From the NCBI GenBank assembly GCA_963664845.1, contig OY761615.1:1364001-1428000 (forward strand): DNA of 64,000 nucleotides, given 5' to 3'. The notes under the pieces were generated by a model, which was not told the DNA's origin, did no database searches, and worked only from the letters and a program-made list of their open reading frames with translations. The translations under genes were made by a program, and so were the position numbers. Shown here in pieces: positions 55,476 through 64,000 of the stretch (within the stretch, counting starts at the first letter, position 1; each line of letters opens with the position of its first letter). The stretch is from CAIYTF01 sp963664845 (GTDB lineage Bacteria > Bacteroidota > Ignavibacteria > Ignavibacteriales > Ignavibacteriaceae).

Positions 55476-56882
55476 TTACTTCACTTGCATTGCAGTGTTA
55501 AGATAGCCGGCAATGTTGCCTTTGGCTTTTTCGAGCTCAAATCGGGCTATGTAGAGGTTAAGCAGCGAGCTGATATAGTTTGTCTGTGCTTCACGGAACT
55601 TGGTTTCTGCATCAACAAGCATGGCTGAAGTAGTAACGCCTTCTTTATATTCAAGCTGCGTATTGGTAAAAACTTTTTTTGCCAGCTCAAGATTCTGCGT
55701 CTCAGTTTCAATGGTGGTACGCGCATTATTGTAGCTGATCAGGGCATTGGATACTTCCATATCAATTCCCCGTCCCGCCTGTTGAAGCTGTTCATCGATT
55801 TGTTTCAAATTCAGTTCGGCCTGCTGGATGCGGGCATAAGTTTGTCCACCGGTAAAGAGGGGAACTGAAAGCTGCAAGCCAACTGAATAATAGTTATACC
55901 AATCGGAGGATTTGAAACCGAAATCATTTTTTTGCACTGCCCAACTGTAACTGCCAAACGCGTTAATGGAAGGAAGATATTTTGATATTTCGTTTTTACG
56001 ACTTAAGTCCTGAAGTTCGCGTGCAGTCATCAATTGCCGGTAATCCGAACGGTCGTCATACTTCTCTATCTTAGCAGACAATACTGACTCAGACACAGCA
56101 GACTGCTGGAGCAACTGCTCCGGTTTATCGAATGAAGCATCTTCAATCCTGATATCCTGATTTGTAGGCATTCCCATTAAAAATTTCAATCCGTTATATG
56201 CCTGTTTCAGTTGTTCGTTTGCGCTGGTAAGCTGATGCTGAAGATTGTTGTATCCCACCTGTATGCGGTCAACATCAATATCTTTCGCTTTCCCATTGTC
56301 ACGGTAAAGCTTTGTGTCGTCCAGGGTTTTACCCAACGACACCAGGTTATATTCAAGAAGTTTTAACTTTTTTTCAACAATAAGCGTGCGGTAAAAAGCC
56401 ACTGACACGTTATAAAGCGCGTTGTCAATTGCTGACTCCGTCCCGCGAGCATAATACTCATTCGAACGCTTCGCTGCGTCCAGTCCAACCCAGAACGATC
56501 CGTTAAAGATCATCTGGTTAACCTGTCCGGTTAAGCTGGTGTTGTACTGCGTTCCAAATTTTACTTTATACACCGAGCCGGCAGCACCGCCAAATATTTC
56601 GCCTGGAATGGACTGAACAGGGAGTTCAATATTATCGGACAGGTTGCCCGATAGGCTGACTTGAGGTAAACCTGATCCAATCACTTCATTGATTTTCTTC
56701 TTCGCAATCTCTTCCTGCAATTTCGCAGTGACGATGCCTGTGTTCTTTTCAGTTGTATACCGGATACAATCCTGCAACGTTAGGGGTTTCGTTGTTTGCT
56801 GGGCGAATAGCATTCCTGCACACGACAAGAGCGTCCATAATTGCAAAGTCTTTGATAACCGGGTCATTCTGTTTTGTTTCAA
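55476..56882 (-). CDS. TolC-family outer membrane efflux channel
   Basis: A 468-residue protein starting at TTG, with AAAGGA 7 bases upstream; an ATG lies five codons in but has no ribosome binding site. Signal peptide (LWTLLSCAGMLFAQQ). It has the duplicated OEP layout: LTLQDCIRYTTEKNTGIVTA, a long alpha-hairpin, a middle strand region LQLSVPLFTGGQTYARIQQA (the GG family motif) and a second hairpin. It forms the exit duct of the pump. It is the first gene of the operon, under a sigma-54 type promoter. Confidence 0.94.
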   Translation of the reverse strand: MKQNRMTRLSKTLQLWTLLSCAGMLFAQQTTKPLTLQDCIRYTTEKNTGIVTAKLQEEIAKKKINEVIGSGLPQVSLSGNLSDNIELPVQSIPGEIFGGAAGSVYKVKFGTQYNTSLTGQVNQMIFNGSFWVGLDAAKRSNEYYARGTESAIDNALYNVSVAFYRTLIVEKKLKLLEYNLVSLGKTLDDTKLYRDNGKAKDIDVDRIQVGYNNLQHQLTSANEQLKQAYNGLKFLMGMPTNQDIRIEDASFDKPEQLLQQSAVSESVLSAKIEKYDDRSDYRQLMTARELQDLSRKNEISKYLPSINAFGSYSWAVQKNDFGFKSSDWYNYYSVGLQLSVPLFTGGQTYARIQQAELNLKQIDEQLQQAGRGIDMEVSNALISYNNARTTIETETQNLELAKKVFTNTQLEYKEGVTTSAMLVDAETKFREAQTNYISSLLNLYIARFELEKAKGNIAGYLNTAMQVK

Positions 56883-56934
56883 TTCAGTTCCTTTTAAGGT
56901 ATCACTTGGTTTATTTCATTACTTATTCAAACAG

Positions 56935-56950
56935 GCAATTGGAGTGCCAA
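56935..56950 (-). promoter_or_regulatory. Sigma-54 (-24/-12) promoter of the RND operon
   Basis: The minus strand reads TTGGCACTCCAATTGC, matching YTGGCACG-N4-TTGC in all but one position, with GG and GC exactly 10 bases apart. Transcription would start near 56923, about 41 bases before the tolC start. A sigma-54 activator gene is divergent. Confidence 0.82.
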
Positions 56951-57020
56951 AGGAATTTTGGCCGGGAAAGTCATTTTTTTATCGAGAAACGCAGTATTTG
57001 GCGGTATTGCCAAATATGCT

Positions 57021-57090
57021 TTGCTTTTATTTAAGCAAATGCCTATTATAATTGCTTAAATATCAGCTATTGTTGCATTTATAAGCAATA
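57021..57090. promoter_or_regulatory. Candidate enhancer sites for the sigma-54 activator
   Basis: TTTGCTT and AAGCAAA form a perfect 7-base palindrome (spacer 6) at 57021-57040. The same half-site recurs as ATTGCTTA (57052-57059) and TAAGCAAT (57083-57090). They lie about 100-170 bases upstream of the predicted sigma-54 start, the usual place for activator binding. A second palindrome TTTGGC/GCCAAA lies at 56997-57014. Confidence 0.6.
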
Positions 57091-57162
57091 TTTCTTCTCT
57101 GATCTGATGAACGTTTATACTCATTAACGACAATACTGGATTTCGGAAAGCAGGCACCCATT

Positions 57163-59271
57163 ATGCACACTGAAAAAACACAAAGCAGCGCCGACGATCT
57201 TTCATTGATACTGAATATCAGCGAAGCCATCGCCACCATCAAGGATCGTGAAAACCTTTACAAACTGATATTTACCGAGTTGCAAAAGCTGTTCAATTTT
57301 GAGATAGCCGGGGTTTCCATCCTGGATAAAGATAAAACACATCTCGAGATTTATATGGCAGGAACGTATGCTCCGGCTGAATTTCTTCGACCAACTATCC
57401 GAAGGGAAAAAATCCCCATTGCAAAAACCCCCTTTGGGAATATTTTGGATACCCTTACTTCAGTCCGAATCACCACAGCAGAAATGCTGGAAACGGCTCA
57501 CTTTGACAAAGATATAGACGCTATTGAACTGCTCCACTCAATTAATATCAGAGAGATTACAATTACTCCGATGCTTACCAGTGGAGAGATTCTCGGCTTC
57601 CTGATCATAGGCTCAATTGAAGAACAATCCATTCCCGATTCACGGCTTCCCTTTCTGCAAAAAATTGCAAATCAGGTTGCATTGTCCGTTAAGATCAACA
57701 TAGCATACGATCAGGTACGGCAGCGGGAACATATTAAAAACATCCTGTTGCTCATGAATAATGCTCTTGCCAGCCAGAAGGATCGTGACCGGCTTTTTTA
57801 CCGGTTCGTTGAGGAAATTAACAATCTTATTCCTCTCAAATACATCGGTATTCACATCAAGACATCGGACCACTCGGATCCCATCACTGCATGTTTTGTC
57901 CGGAAAAAGGAAGGAGGTTTCGCGTTGTTCCCAACCAATAAAAACATGGACCTGCCGATATTGACCCTTAAGTCGCAGCTCCCTAAAGACTCGAAACAAA
58001 AATCGTATGAATACCTGAAAAATGACTTCAAATTATTGTGCAAACAATCAACACATTTCAGAGTTCTTAGCGAGCAGCATGGCGTTGAGTCAATATTTTT
58101 CACCACATTCAGTGTTCTTGAATCAAGTGAAATAAATTTGATAATTGCAAAATCCGAGTTGTTCAGTGTGTTTGAGTGGGAAGCCGAATTTATTAATCAG
58201 CTAATTCCGCAGCTCTCATTCATCCTGAAAAACTATTTCGCTTTTGAGGAAATCAATTATCTGAAGAAACAGCTCGAGCAGGAAAAAACCTACCTGTTGG
58301 AAGAGATCAACCTGACAGACAGTTTTCAGGAGATCATCGGGAACACCCCAGGTATACAAAATGTACTCTATAAAATTAAGCAGGTTGCTCCGCTTGATGC
58401 AACCGTGCTTATCCAGGGTGAAACGGGTACCGGCAAAGAGCTTATTGCCCGGGCAATTCACAATCTTTCGCTCCGCAAAGATCAAGCCCTGGTTAAACTG
58501 AATTGCGCTGCACTGCCGGCCCAACTTATTGAATCGGAACTGTTCGGTCATGAGAAGGGCAGCTTTACAGGTGCAATTGAAAGACGGATAGGGAAATTTG
58601 AACTGGCCAATGGGGGAACTATTTTCCTTGATGAGATTGGTGAAATGCCATACGAACTGCAATCGAAGCTGCTTCGCGTTCTTCAGGAAAATGAATTTGA
58701 GCGTGTCGGAGGCAAAAGCACCATCCACAGCGATGTCCGTGTTATTGCTGCAACCAACCGGCAGTTGGAAAAGGAAGTTGATGAGGGACGGTTCCGTTCA
58801 GACCTCTTCTTCAGATTGAATGTGTTTCCTGTTACGGTGCCTCCCTTGCGGCAGCGGCTGGAGGACATCCCCCTCTTTGTAAAATATTTCATGGAGAAAT
58901 ATTCAAAACGGTTGGGGAAAAGCATTTCTTCAATTAAAAAGACCACACTGGATTCCATGAAAGACTATACCTGGCCGGGAAACGTCAGAGAACTGGAACA
59001 TATGATCGAGCGAGCGATCATTGTATCAAAAGGTTCAACGCTTGAGCTCACCGATTTTGTGGTTAATGCAAACAACTCTGACAATGAAGATATTGCGGCA
59101 ATAAAACCATTGGTCGAAGTTGAACGCAACGCAATTATTGCCGCGCTGCGGGCGGCAAAAGGCAAAGTGACCGGCGATGACGGCGCAGCTGCCCTCCTTG
59201 GATTAAATGGCAAAACACTGGGCTCCAAGATGAGGAAACTGGGTATAAAACGCGAAGTGCAATTTTCTTAA
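57163..59271 (+). CDS. Sigma-54-dependent transcriptional activator with GAF domains
   Basis: A 702-residue protein of FhlA/NorR-like build. Residues 1-180 and about 185-360 are two GAF-like sensor domains. The AAA+ domain follows: Walker A GETGTGKE near 419, the sigma-54 contact loop GSFTGA (usual GAFTGA), Walker B GGTIFLDEIGEM and the R-finger region FRSDLFFRLNVFPV. The C-terminus is a Fis-type helix-turn-helix (AALLGLNGKTLGSKMRKLGI). It activates sigma-54 RNA polymerase, most likely at the divergent RND operon. The signal sensed by the GAF domains is unknown. Confidence 0.95.
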   Translation: MHTEKTQSSADDLSLILNISEAIATIKDRENLYKLIFTELQKLFNFEIAGVSILDKDKTHLEIYMAGTYAPAEFLRPTIRREKIPIAKTPFGNILDTLTSVRITTAEMLETAHFDKDIDAIELLHSINIREITITPMLTSGEILGFLIIGSIEEQSIPDSRLPFLQKIANQVALSVKINIAYDQVRQREHIKNILLLMNNALASQKDRDRLFYRFVEEINNLIPLKYIGIHIKTSDHSDPITACFVRKKEGGFALFPTNKNMDLPILTLKSQLPKDSKQKSYEYLKNDFKLLCKQSTHFRVLSEQHGVESIFFTTFSVLESSEINLIIAKSELFSVFEWEAEFINQLIPQLSFILKNYFAFEEINYLKKQLEQEKTYLLEEINLTDSFQEIIGNTPGIQNVLYKIKQVAPLDATVLIQGETGTGKELIARAIHNLSLRKDQALVKLNCAALPAQLIESELFGHEKGSFTGAIERRIGKFELANGGTIFLDEIGEMPYELQSKLLRVLQENEFERVGGKSTIHSDVRVIAATNRQLEKEVDEGRFRSDLFFRLNVFPVTVPPLRQRLEDIPLFVKYFMEKYSKRLGKSISSIKKTTLDSMKDYTWPGNVRELEHMIERAIIVSKGSTLELTDFVVNANNSDNEDIAAIKPLVEVERNAIIAALRAAKGKVTGDDGAAALLGLNGKTLGSKMRKLGIKREVQFS

Positions 59272-59386
59272 TGCAGGGTTTGCTGTTCCCCCGGTAATTT
59301 TCCGTTTGCACCAATGGAACCCCTTTTCTATTTTTACCACTGAAATTTCCGGAGGCGGACTTTTTCAACTTTTCCCGGAGAACTGC

Positions 59387-60970
59387 ATGAAAAGCACTTT
59401 TCTTCTTCTTGGTATATTACTTATCCTTTTTTTTGAACCGGCAAATGCCAAAACCATCTATCTTTCACCTTCCGGAAACGATTCCAATTCCAGTTCGGTT
59501 TCATCTCCCCTTTTAACGCTGAATGCCGCAATGGCGCTTGTTGCTGCCGGCGATACCATCTATATGCGGGGCGGAACCTATACTTATACACAGACGCAAA
59601 ACCTTGCCAAATCAGGCACGGCAACCGATACCATTCGCATTTATGCTTTCCCCGGTGAACAGCCAATGCTTAGTTGGGCTACCTGGGCACCCTCCAACGG
59701 CGATCGTGGCGCTGCAAGAGGCCTTTACGTTACCGGAGACTACTACCATATTAAGGGTTTAGATATAGGTTATGCACCCGATAACGGTATGAAACTCGAA
59801 GGATGTCACAATAAAATTGAAATGTGCGCATTCCATCATAATGGCGACACCGGGTTGCAGGTCGGCTTGAAATCGAACGCAGCGAACGACGGTTCCAAAG
59901 TAGCCTACAATCTTATTCTCAATTGCGACGCGTACCGCAACGCCGACCCCGGCACGAATTATGAAAACGCCGACGGTTTTGCCTGCAAGCTTTATCCCGG
60001 CAAAGGAAATAAGTTTTATGGCTGCCGTTCATGGGAAAATGTGGATGACGGCTGGGACTTGTATGAAACCGAATATCTGATTGAACTAAATAATTGCTGG
60101 ACATGGCATAACGGTGACCCCACTCTCTGGGGCTTCACTTCCTTCAACGGCGATGGCAATGGTTTCAAACTTGGCGGCGCCGGTATTGCCGGAGGACATC
60201 TGGTGATAAACTGCGTCGCATTCAACAATCAGGAACAGTTCTCAAGAGGTTTTCACCAGAATAACAACGGGTCCGGGATAACTGTTTATAACTGTACAGC
60301 ATGGGGTAACACGGTAAATTTTGGATTCAACGATGCAGTAACCGTTTCTATTCCCCATGTTCTGAAAAACAATATCGGATTTGACTTCTTCCCTCATCCA
60401 AAACAATCAGGTGCCTCCAACGCCAGACTGCTCGCCGGAACTGTTGAGGCAAGGAATTCCTGGGATGCTGAAACTGCCGTGACCATCACCAAGGCTGACT
60501 TCGTTAGCCTGGACGAGAACGATGCAAAAGCAGCCCGTCAGGCTAATGGCAGTCTTCCCAAAAACGGTTTCGCAAAACTGAAATCAACCAGTGTTGCCAT
60601 TGACAAAGGTGTGGATGTAGGACTGCCCTTTATAGGCCCGGCCCCTGACCTCGGGGCGTATGAATATGATCCTGCCACGAGAATAATCTTTGGACAGAGC
60701 ACGGCTATGCAGTATGCCCTTGATCAAAACTTCCCCAACCCGTTCAATCCTTCCACGGTGATCACTTACCAGTTGCCGCAAAATGGGTTTGTCTCTCTCA
60801 AAGTTTTCGACGTGTTGGGAAATGAAATTGCAGCTCTGGTTAACCGTGAAGAACAAGCGGGAACCCATAGCGTCAGCTTCCATGCAGCAAATCTTTCCAG
60901 CGGTATATATTACTACCGGCTGCAATCTGGCACCGTTGTTAAAACCAACAAGATGCTTTTGCTGAAATAG
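59387..60970 (+). CDS. T9SS-sorted pectate lyase-like protein (PL9 type)
   Basis: A 527-residue protein from ATG at 59387, with CGGAG 6 bases upstream and a signal peptide (FLLLGILLILFFEPANA). The catalytic part is a right-handed beta-helix: DUF1565-like start (IYLSPSGNDSNSSSVSSPLL), then HIKGLDIGYAPDNGMKLEGC and ENADGFACKLYPGKGN followed by CRSWENVDDGWDLYE. The DGFA-K and DDGWD motifs match PL9 pectate lyases, where the Asp residues bind calcium and a Lys acts as base. The end is a T9SS domain (LDQNFPNPFNPSTVITYQLP ... KMLLLK). It would degrade pectin-like polymers at the cell surface. Confidence 0.87.
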   Translation: MKSTFLLLGILLILFFEPANAKTIYLSPSGNDSNSSSVSSPLLTLNAAMALVAAGDTIYMRGGTYTYTQTQNLAKSGTATDTIRIYAFPGEQPMLSWATWAPSNGDRGAARGLYVTGDYYHIKGLDIGYAPDNGMKLEGCHNKIEMCAFHHNGDTGLQVGLKSNAANDGSKVAYNLILNCDAYRNADPGTNYENADGFACKLYPGKGNKFYGCRSWENVDDGWDLYETEYLIELNNCWTWHNGDPTLWGFTSFNGDGNGFKLGGAGIAGGHLVINCVAFNNQEQFSRGFHQNNNGSGITVYNCTAWGNTVNFGFNDAVTVSIPHVLKNNIGFDFFPHPKQSGASNARLLAGTVEARNSWDAETAVTITKADFVSLDENDAKAARQANGSLPKNGFAKLKSTSVAIDKGVDVGLPFIGPAPDLGAYEYDPATRIIFGQSTAMQYALDQNFPNPFNPSTVITYQLPQNGFVSLKVFDVLGNEIAALVNREEQAGTHSVSFHAANLSSGIYYYRLQSGTVVKTNKMLLLK

Positions 60971-61368
60971 TACCCTTGATTAAGCTGATGTGAATGATTT
61001 CACAGACAAAGCACTATTAAAACAGGTAAATCACAGAAAAATTTCGGCGAAAAATGACGCAGTGGTAATCAGGTATATTCCTTAACCTGATTGCTGTCAT
61101 TCATAATGCAGCAGCACAAAATTATCTAAGATACTCACAATTATCTTAGGGACTCAACATTTTGGTAGGGGCTCAATATTTTGAGCCCCTACAGATTATC
61201 TCCGATAAAATGCCCCGCTGACTGAACATTTGTCTTTTTAATACGCTCCGCTAACGTGATTTTTATCACTTACTGAAGTTCCAGCGCCACTTATCCATAT
61301 CAGGTTGTCAAAATTGATAAAGAAAGTATATATTTGCTTATTGAATTCGCAATAATGGATGTGTTGCT
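60971..61368. other. Intergenic region with a REP-like palindrome
   Basis: No gene is seen. The central part holds a perfect inverted repeat (listed separately) next to a related but imperfect copy, GGGACTCAACATTTTGG. The rest has no clear structure. Confidence 0.45.
61165..61192. repeat. Perfect 12-base inverted repeat (REP-like)
   Basis: GTAGGGGCTCAA (61165-61176), TATT loop, TTGAGCCCCTAC (61181-61192). Symmetric GTAGGGG...CCCCTAC palindromes of this type are often dispersed non-coding repeats. There is no T-run, so it is unlikely to be a terminator of the lyase gene about 195 bases away. Confidence 0.75.
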
Positions 61369-63231
61369 ATGCTATTCTTTTATACTTCGATAATATATTC
61401 CTTTATCACGCTGAGTATAGCTGTTGTAATTTTCAACAAATCAGGCAGAACCTACCAGAGTAAATTCTATCTCTTATGCGTATCCTTTCTAACCCTATAT
61501 GCAATAACCGGCGTCATTTCCGGTCAGCCCATCTATGCACAATATAAGTCACTGATTCAGCCACTGGCCGTTTTCCTTTTTTCACTGGTCCCCTTCTTCT
61601 TTTTGCATTTTCTTATTATCTATACGGGATATGCCAAACTGTTCTGGGAAAAATTTCTCATTGTTGCCATATACTTTACCGGTTTATTCGGCTATACTAT
61701 GATCCTGTTGGGGTTCATCCCGGCACCTCTCCAGGGGAATGGATTACTAACCGGGGGGGGATATATCTTCTACATAACGTGGATATCAATTTTCTTCACC
61801 ATCGGTGTATCAGATCTCTATTACCTGTATAAAGGCATTTCCGAGACCGGCAGTAAATCGAAGATCCTGTTCACTTCCCTGGCTCTCCTGATCCTTATTC
61901 TCCCCGGACCATTTTCTGGCGTTATAATGAAGGTCATCTTTGGCGACAGCAAGGCATGGTATTTCATTTTCTCAGGCATTGCATTAATTGGCGCGATTTA
62001 CACCATCTTCAGAAATAAAATGATAATGACGTTCTATGATGCACTCCAGATGACCATCGGCATCATGCATGATATAATCATTAAAACTGACAAATCGTTG
62101 GTAATTGAATCGGTGCAGGGCGCTTTGGCAGCCAATCTCGGATTTGAAGAAACTGAATTGTTAGGGAAACCAATCACTGCTGTTTTAAACCATAGTACAC
62201 CTCGCATTTCCCTTCAGGAATATTTGCAAAACACCAATGGCGAGGTGAAAATATTCGATGCAGAGGCATTACATAAAGACGGTAATTCAGTACCCATGAA
62301 TTTTTCCTTTACACCACTGACCAACAACGAGGTGTTTTTCGGGTATATCGGTATCGGGAGGAATATTTCCGACAGAAAAAAATATGAAAACGAATTACTG
62401 CACTCAAAAGAAAACCTGGATAAGTTGGTCAAAAGCAAGACAATTGAACTTGAAAAAGCCAATGAACTGCTGCGTCTTGATATTGAGGAAAGAAAGCTCA
62501 TTGAAGAAAAGCTCATTGCCCTAAATGCCGAACTTCAGGAAGTGAACCTCAGCAAAGATAAGTTCTTCACCGTTTTTGCCCACGATTTAAAGGCCCCTTT
62601 TCAGGGGCTGCTGGGTTATTCCGAAGCGCTGATGGAAGATGCAGATTCGATCTCAAAAGAGGAATTGAGGGAATACGCTGCGAGCATAAATGAAATAAGC
62701 AACAGCGTTTTTGGCATGATAGAAAACCTCCTGGCCTGGGCACGGGTACATATTGGCAGAACCGACACACACTCCGTACGGCTTAATCTTCAGGAAATTT
62801 TTTCATCGGTGAGCAGCAACCTTGCTCACAATGCGCTGCGGAAAAACATAGTGTTGAACTCAAATATCAACGAATCAATTGTGGTTATGGCCGATAAGAA
62901 TATGTTAAGTTCAATACTGCACAATTTGCTGGCCAATGCAATTAAATTCACCGAATCAAACGGAAGTATATTTATAACGGCAACACTTAAAGAAAAATTC
63001 TATGAAATTGCCATCCGGGATTCCGGAACGGGTATTCCCATGGAAGCACAAAAACAGATTTTTACGCTGGGCAATTCTTATCGCCGAAAAGGCACCGCCA
63101 AAGAAGAAGGAACCGGATTGGGACTGGCGCTTTGCAAAGAAATGGTTCAGCAGCAAGGCGGAACTATTCGTGTGGAGAGTGAACCAGGTAAAGGAAGTAC
63201 GTTTGTTTTTACTATACCCAAGGCCGAATAA
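61369..63231 (+). CDS. 7TM-PAS sensor histidine kinase
   Basis: A 620-residue protein. Residues 1-215 hold seven or eight hydrophobic helices, like the N-terminal 7TM region of some bacterial kinases. A PAS domain is at about 225-335 (IIKTDKSLVIESVQGALAAN, GYIGIGRNISDRK). A coiled coil follows (LDKLVKSKTIELEKANELL). The phospho-acceptor is His405 (FFTVFAHDLKAPFQGLLGYS). The ATPase domain has NLLANAIKFTE, DSGTGIP and GTGLGLALCKEM. The kinase half resembles that of the propeller kinase at 33591, suggesting a lineage-specific family. No response regulator is adjacent. Confidence 0.93.
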   Translation: MLFFYTSIIYSFITLSIAVVIFNKSGRTYQSKFYLLCVSFLTLYAITGVISGQPIYAQYKSLIQPLAVFLFSLVPFFFLHFLIIYTGYAKLFWEKFLIVAIYFTGLFGYTMILLGFIPAPLQGNGLLTGGGYIFYITWISIFFTIGVSDLYYLYKGISETGSKSKILFTSLALLILILPGPFSGVIMKVIFGDSKAWYFIFSGIALIGAIYTIFRNKMIMTFYDALQMTIGIMHDIIIKTDKSLVIESVQGALAANLGFEETELLGKPITAVLNHSTPRISLQEYLQNTNGEVKIFDAEALHKDGNSVPMNFSFTPLTNNEVFFGYIGIGRNISDRKKYENELLHSKENLDKLVKSKTIELEKANELLRLDIEERKLIEEKLIALNAELQEVNLSKDKFFTVFAHDLKAPFQGLLGYSEALMEDADSISKEELREYAASINEISNSVFGMIENLLAWARVHIGRTDTHSVRLNLQEIFSSVSSNLAHNALRKNIVLNSNINESIVVMADKNMLSSILHNLLANAIKFTESNGSIFITATLKEKFYEIAIRDSGTGIPMEAQKQIFTLGNSYRRKGTAKEEGTGLGLALCKEMVQQQGGTIRVESEPGKGSTFVFTIPKAE

Positions 63232-63334
63232 AAAAACTATTCAAACGTTGAATGAAGTCTCTGTTATCCTGATAACATTAATAACCTTTACAACGACAGT
63301 TCAAATCGCAGCCTCAATCAGACCTAAGGCCTTC

Positions 63335-64000
63335 TTACCTGCCTTTTCCTTCAACGTTTATTACCTGCCACGACTTACTTTCAGAATATCCACTTAGCCT
63401 TTTTGCGATCCCGCCGGCAAGAGGTTTATGCACACTCACATAATCATATGCATTATTATCACAAATAAGCAGATCGTTGTTGTCAACGAAGCGGTTCCCA
63501 TCAATATCGGTTGGTAAATAGCCCGAGGAAAATGCAAAGGCTGCATTATCTACCAACAGAAGATCATTATTATCAATATATCCGCTCTGGTCAACATCAC
63601 CATTATATAAACACCATTTTGAACCGTTCTGCATAAGATTATTCCCATAGGCCTGCGTTTGCATAGACGTAAAGTCATAGGTTTGTAAGGCACCACGGGT
63701 TATGCTTACCGGCGAGGCACTCCAGGTTTCAACAGCGCTCCGATGCCGGATAACAAGATAATACGAGCCAGTTGAAGCGTTTTGGAAGGATACACTGCCA
63801 GTCAGTGAAACTGAGTCAATTACAACAACAGCTGAATCAACCACAGTGTAAGGCGCACTCTTTTCCGCCAATTTAACCTTAAAAGTATCTTTAAGTGCTG
63901 CTGTTGTGCCATTAAAATATCCCTGAACCGCCAATGAAAGATTGAGAACAGCAGGTGGAAGTACTGCCAATGAAGTATTTCCCTTGATTACAAAGTTCTT
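63335..64000 (-). CDS. Secreted protein with dockerin-like C-terminus, start outside window
   Basis: The frame is open to the right edge, so only the last 221 residues are seen. It has one beta-domain (about 80 residues with VKLAEKSAPYTVVDSAVVVI) and then a dockerin type I-like pair of calcium-loop repeats: NGDVDQSGYIDNNDLLLVD and PTDIDGNRFVDNNDLLICD, each with the D-x-D/N-x-(S/N)-G spacing. Such modules in this lineage are usually on extracellular proteins and do not imply a cellulosome. The polypeptide ends shortly after the dockerin, without a T9SS tail. Confidence 0.85.
   Translation of the reverse strand, partial: KNFVIKGNTSLAVLPPAVLNLSLAVQGYFNGTTAALKDTFKVKLAEKSAPYTVVDSAVVVIDSVSLTGSVSFQNASTGSYYLVIRHRSAVETWSASPVSITRGALQTYDFTSMQTQAYGNNLMQNGSKWCLYNGDVDQSGYIDNNDLLLVDNAAFAFSSGYLPTDIDGNRFVDNNDLLICDNNAYDYVSVHKPLAGGIAKRLSGYSESKSWQVINVEGKGR

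Noticed and set aside
1..64000. CRISPR array, tRNA or rRNA genes, prophage or defence island
   Set aside because: I looked for regularly spaced repeats, cloverleaf ends and phage or nuclease gene groups on both strands and saw none; the only tandem array is the coding 99-base repeat.

Overview
The window looks like chromosomal DNA from a free-living Gram-negative member of the Bacteroidota/Chlorobi assemblage, most like Ignavibacteria. Three secreted proteins end in the Ignavibacteria-style type IX secretion (T9SS) sorting domain (QNFPNPFNPST core, ending in KLLLLK, KMLLLK or KLILLK), there is a CarboxypepD_reg/TonB-type receptor, and several genes use weak Shine-Dalgarno sites or TTG/GTG starts. 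I see no tRNA, rRNA or CRISPR array. Species is inference only.

Layout. 1-1817: 3' part of a TonB-dependent receptor. 2151-8456: a TetR-controlled ABC-2 exporter operon like E. coli cecR-ybhGFSR, with a promoter and operator visible upstream, plus a small P-loop protein. 9035-10519: PLP decarboxylase. 10867-14148: VPS10/BNR propeller protein. 14242-16411: LytTR regulator with a degenerate receiver, divergent from an ammonium transporter. 16616-17866: zinc-ribbon/DUF2007 protein and a lipoprotein. 18360-20141: CLC chloride transporter. 20154-24157: a T9SS-type subtilase broken by an IS110-family (IS1111-like) element. 24436-26352: another T9SS protein. 26556-29305: ECF sigma, HEAT-repeat anti-sigma and DUF4097 protein. 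29371-30713: intact IS3-family element sitting in a terminator T-tract. 30794-31492: secreted Lys/Ala protein built of five exact-length 99-bp repeats. 31706-38981: amino-acid permease, propeller histidine kinase, L,D-transpeptidase.

39138-51030 is the most interesting block: 13 same-strand, largely overlapping genes that look like one operon. It contains inositol-3-phosphate synthase, a sugar-nucleotide-type nucleotidyltransferase, a CDP-alcohol phosphatidyltransferase, a Gfo/Idh-type (inositol dehydrogenase-like) oxidoreductase, a class III aminotransferase, an ATP-grasp ligase, an HAD protein, a flippase-like membrane protein, MlaE/MlaF/MlaD lipid transport proteins, a degenerate SDR and an outer-membrane barrel. 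I read this as a candidate pathway that makes an inositol- or aminocyclitol-headgroup phospholipid and moves it between membranes.

51244-59271: a TolC-MFP-RND efflux operon with a clear sigma-54 promoter, divergent from a sigma-54 activator, with palindromic candidate enhancer sites between them. 59387-60970: T9SS-sorted PL9-like pectate lyase. 61369-63231: 7TM-PAS histidine kinase. 63335-64000: 3' part of a dockerin-containing secreted protein.
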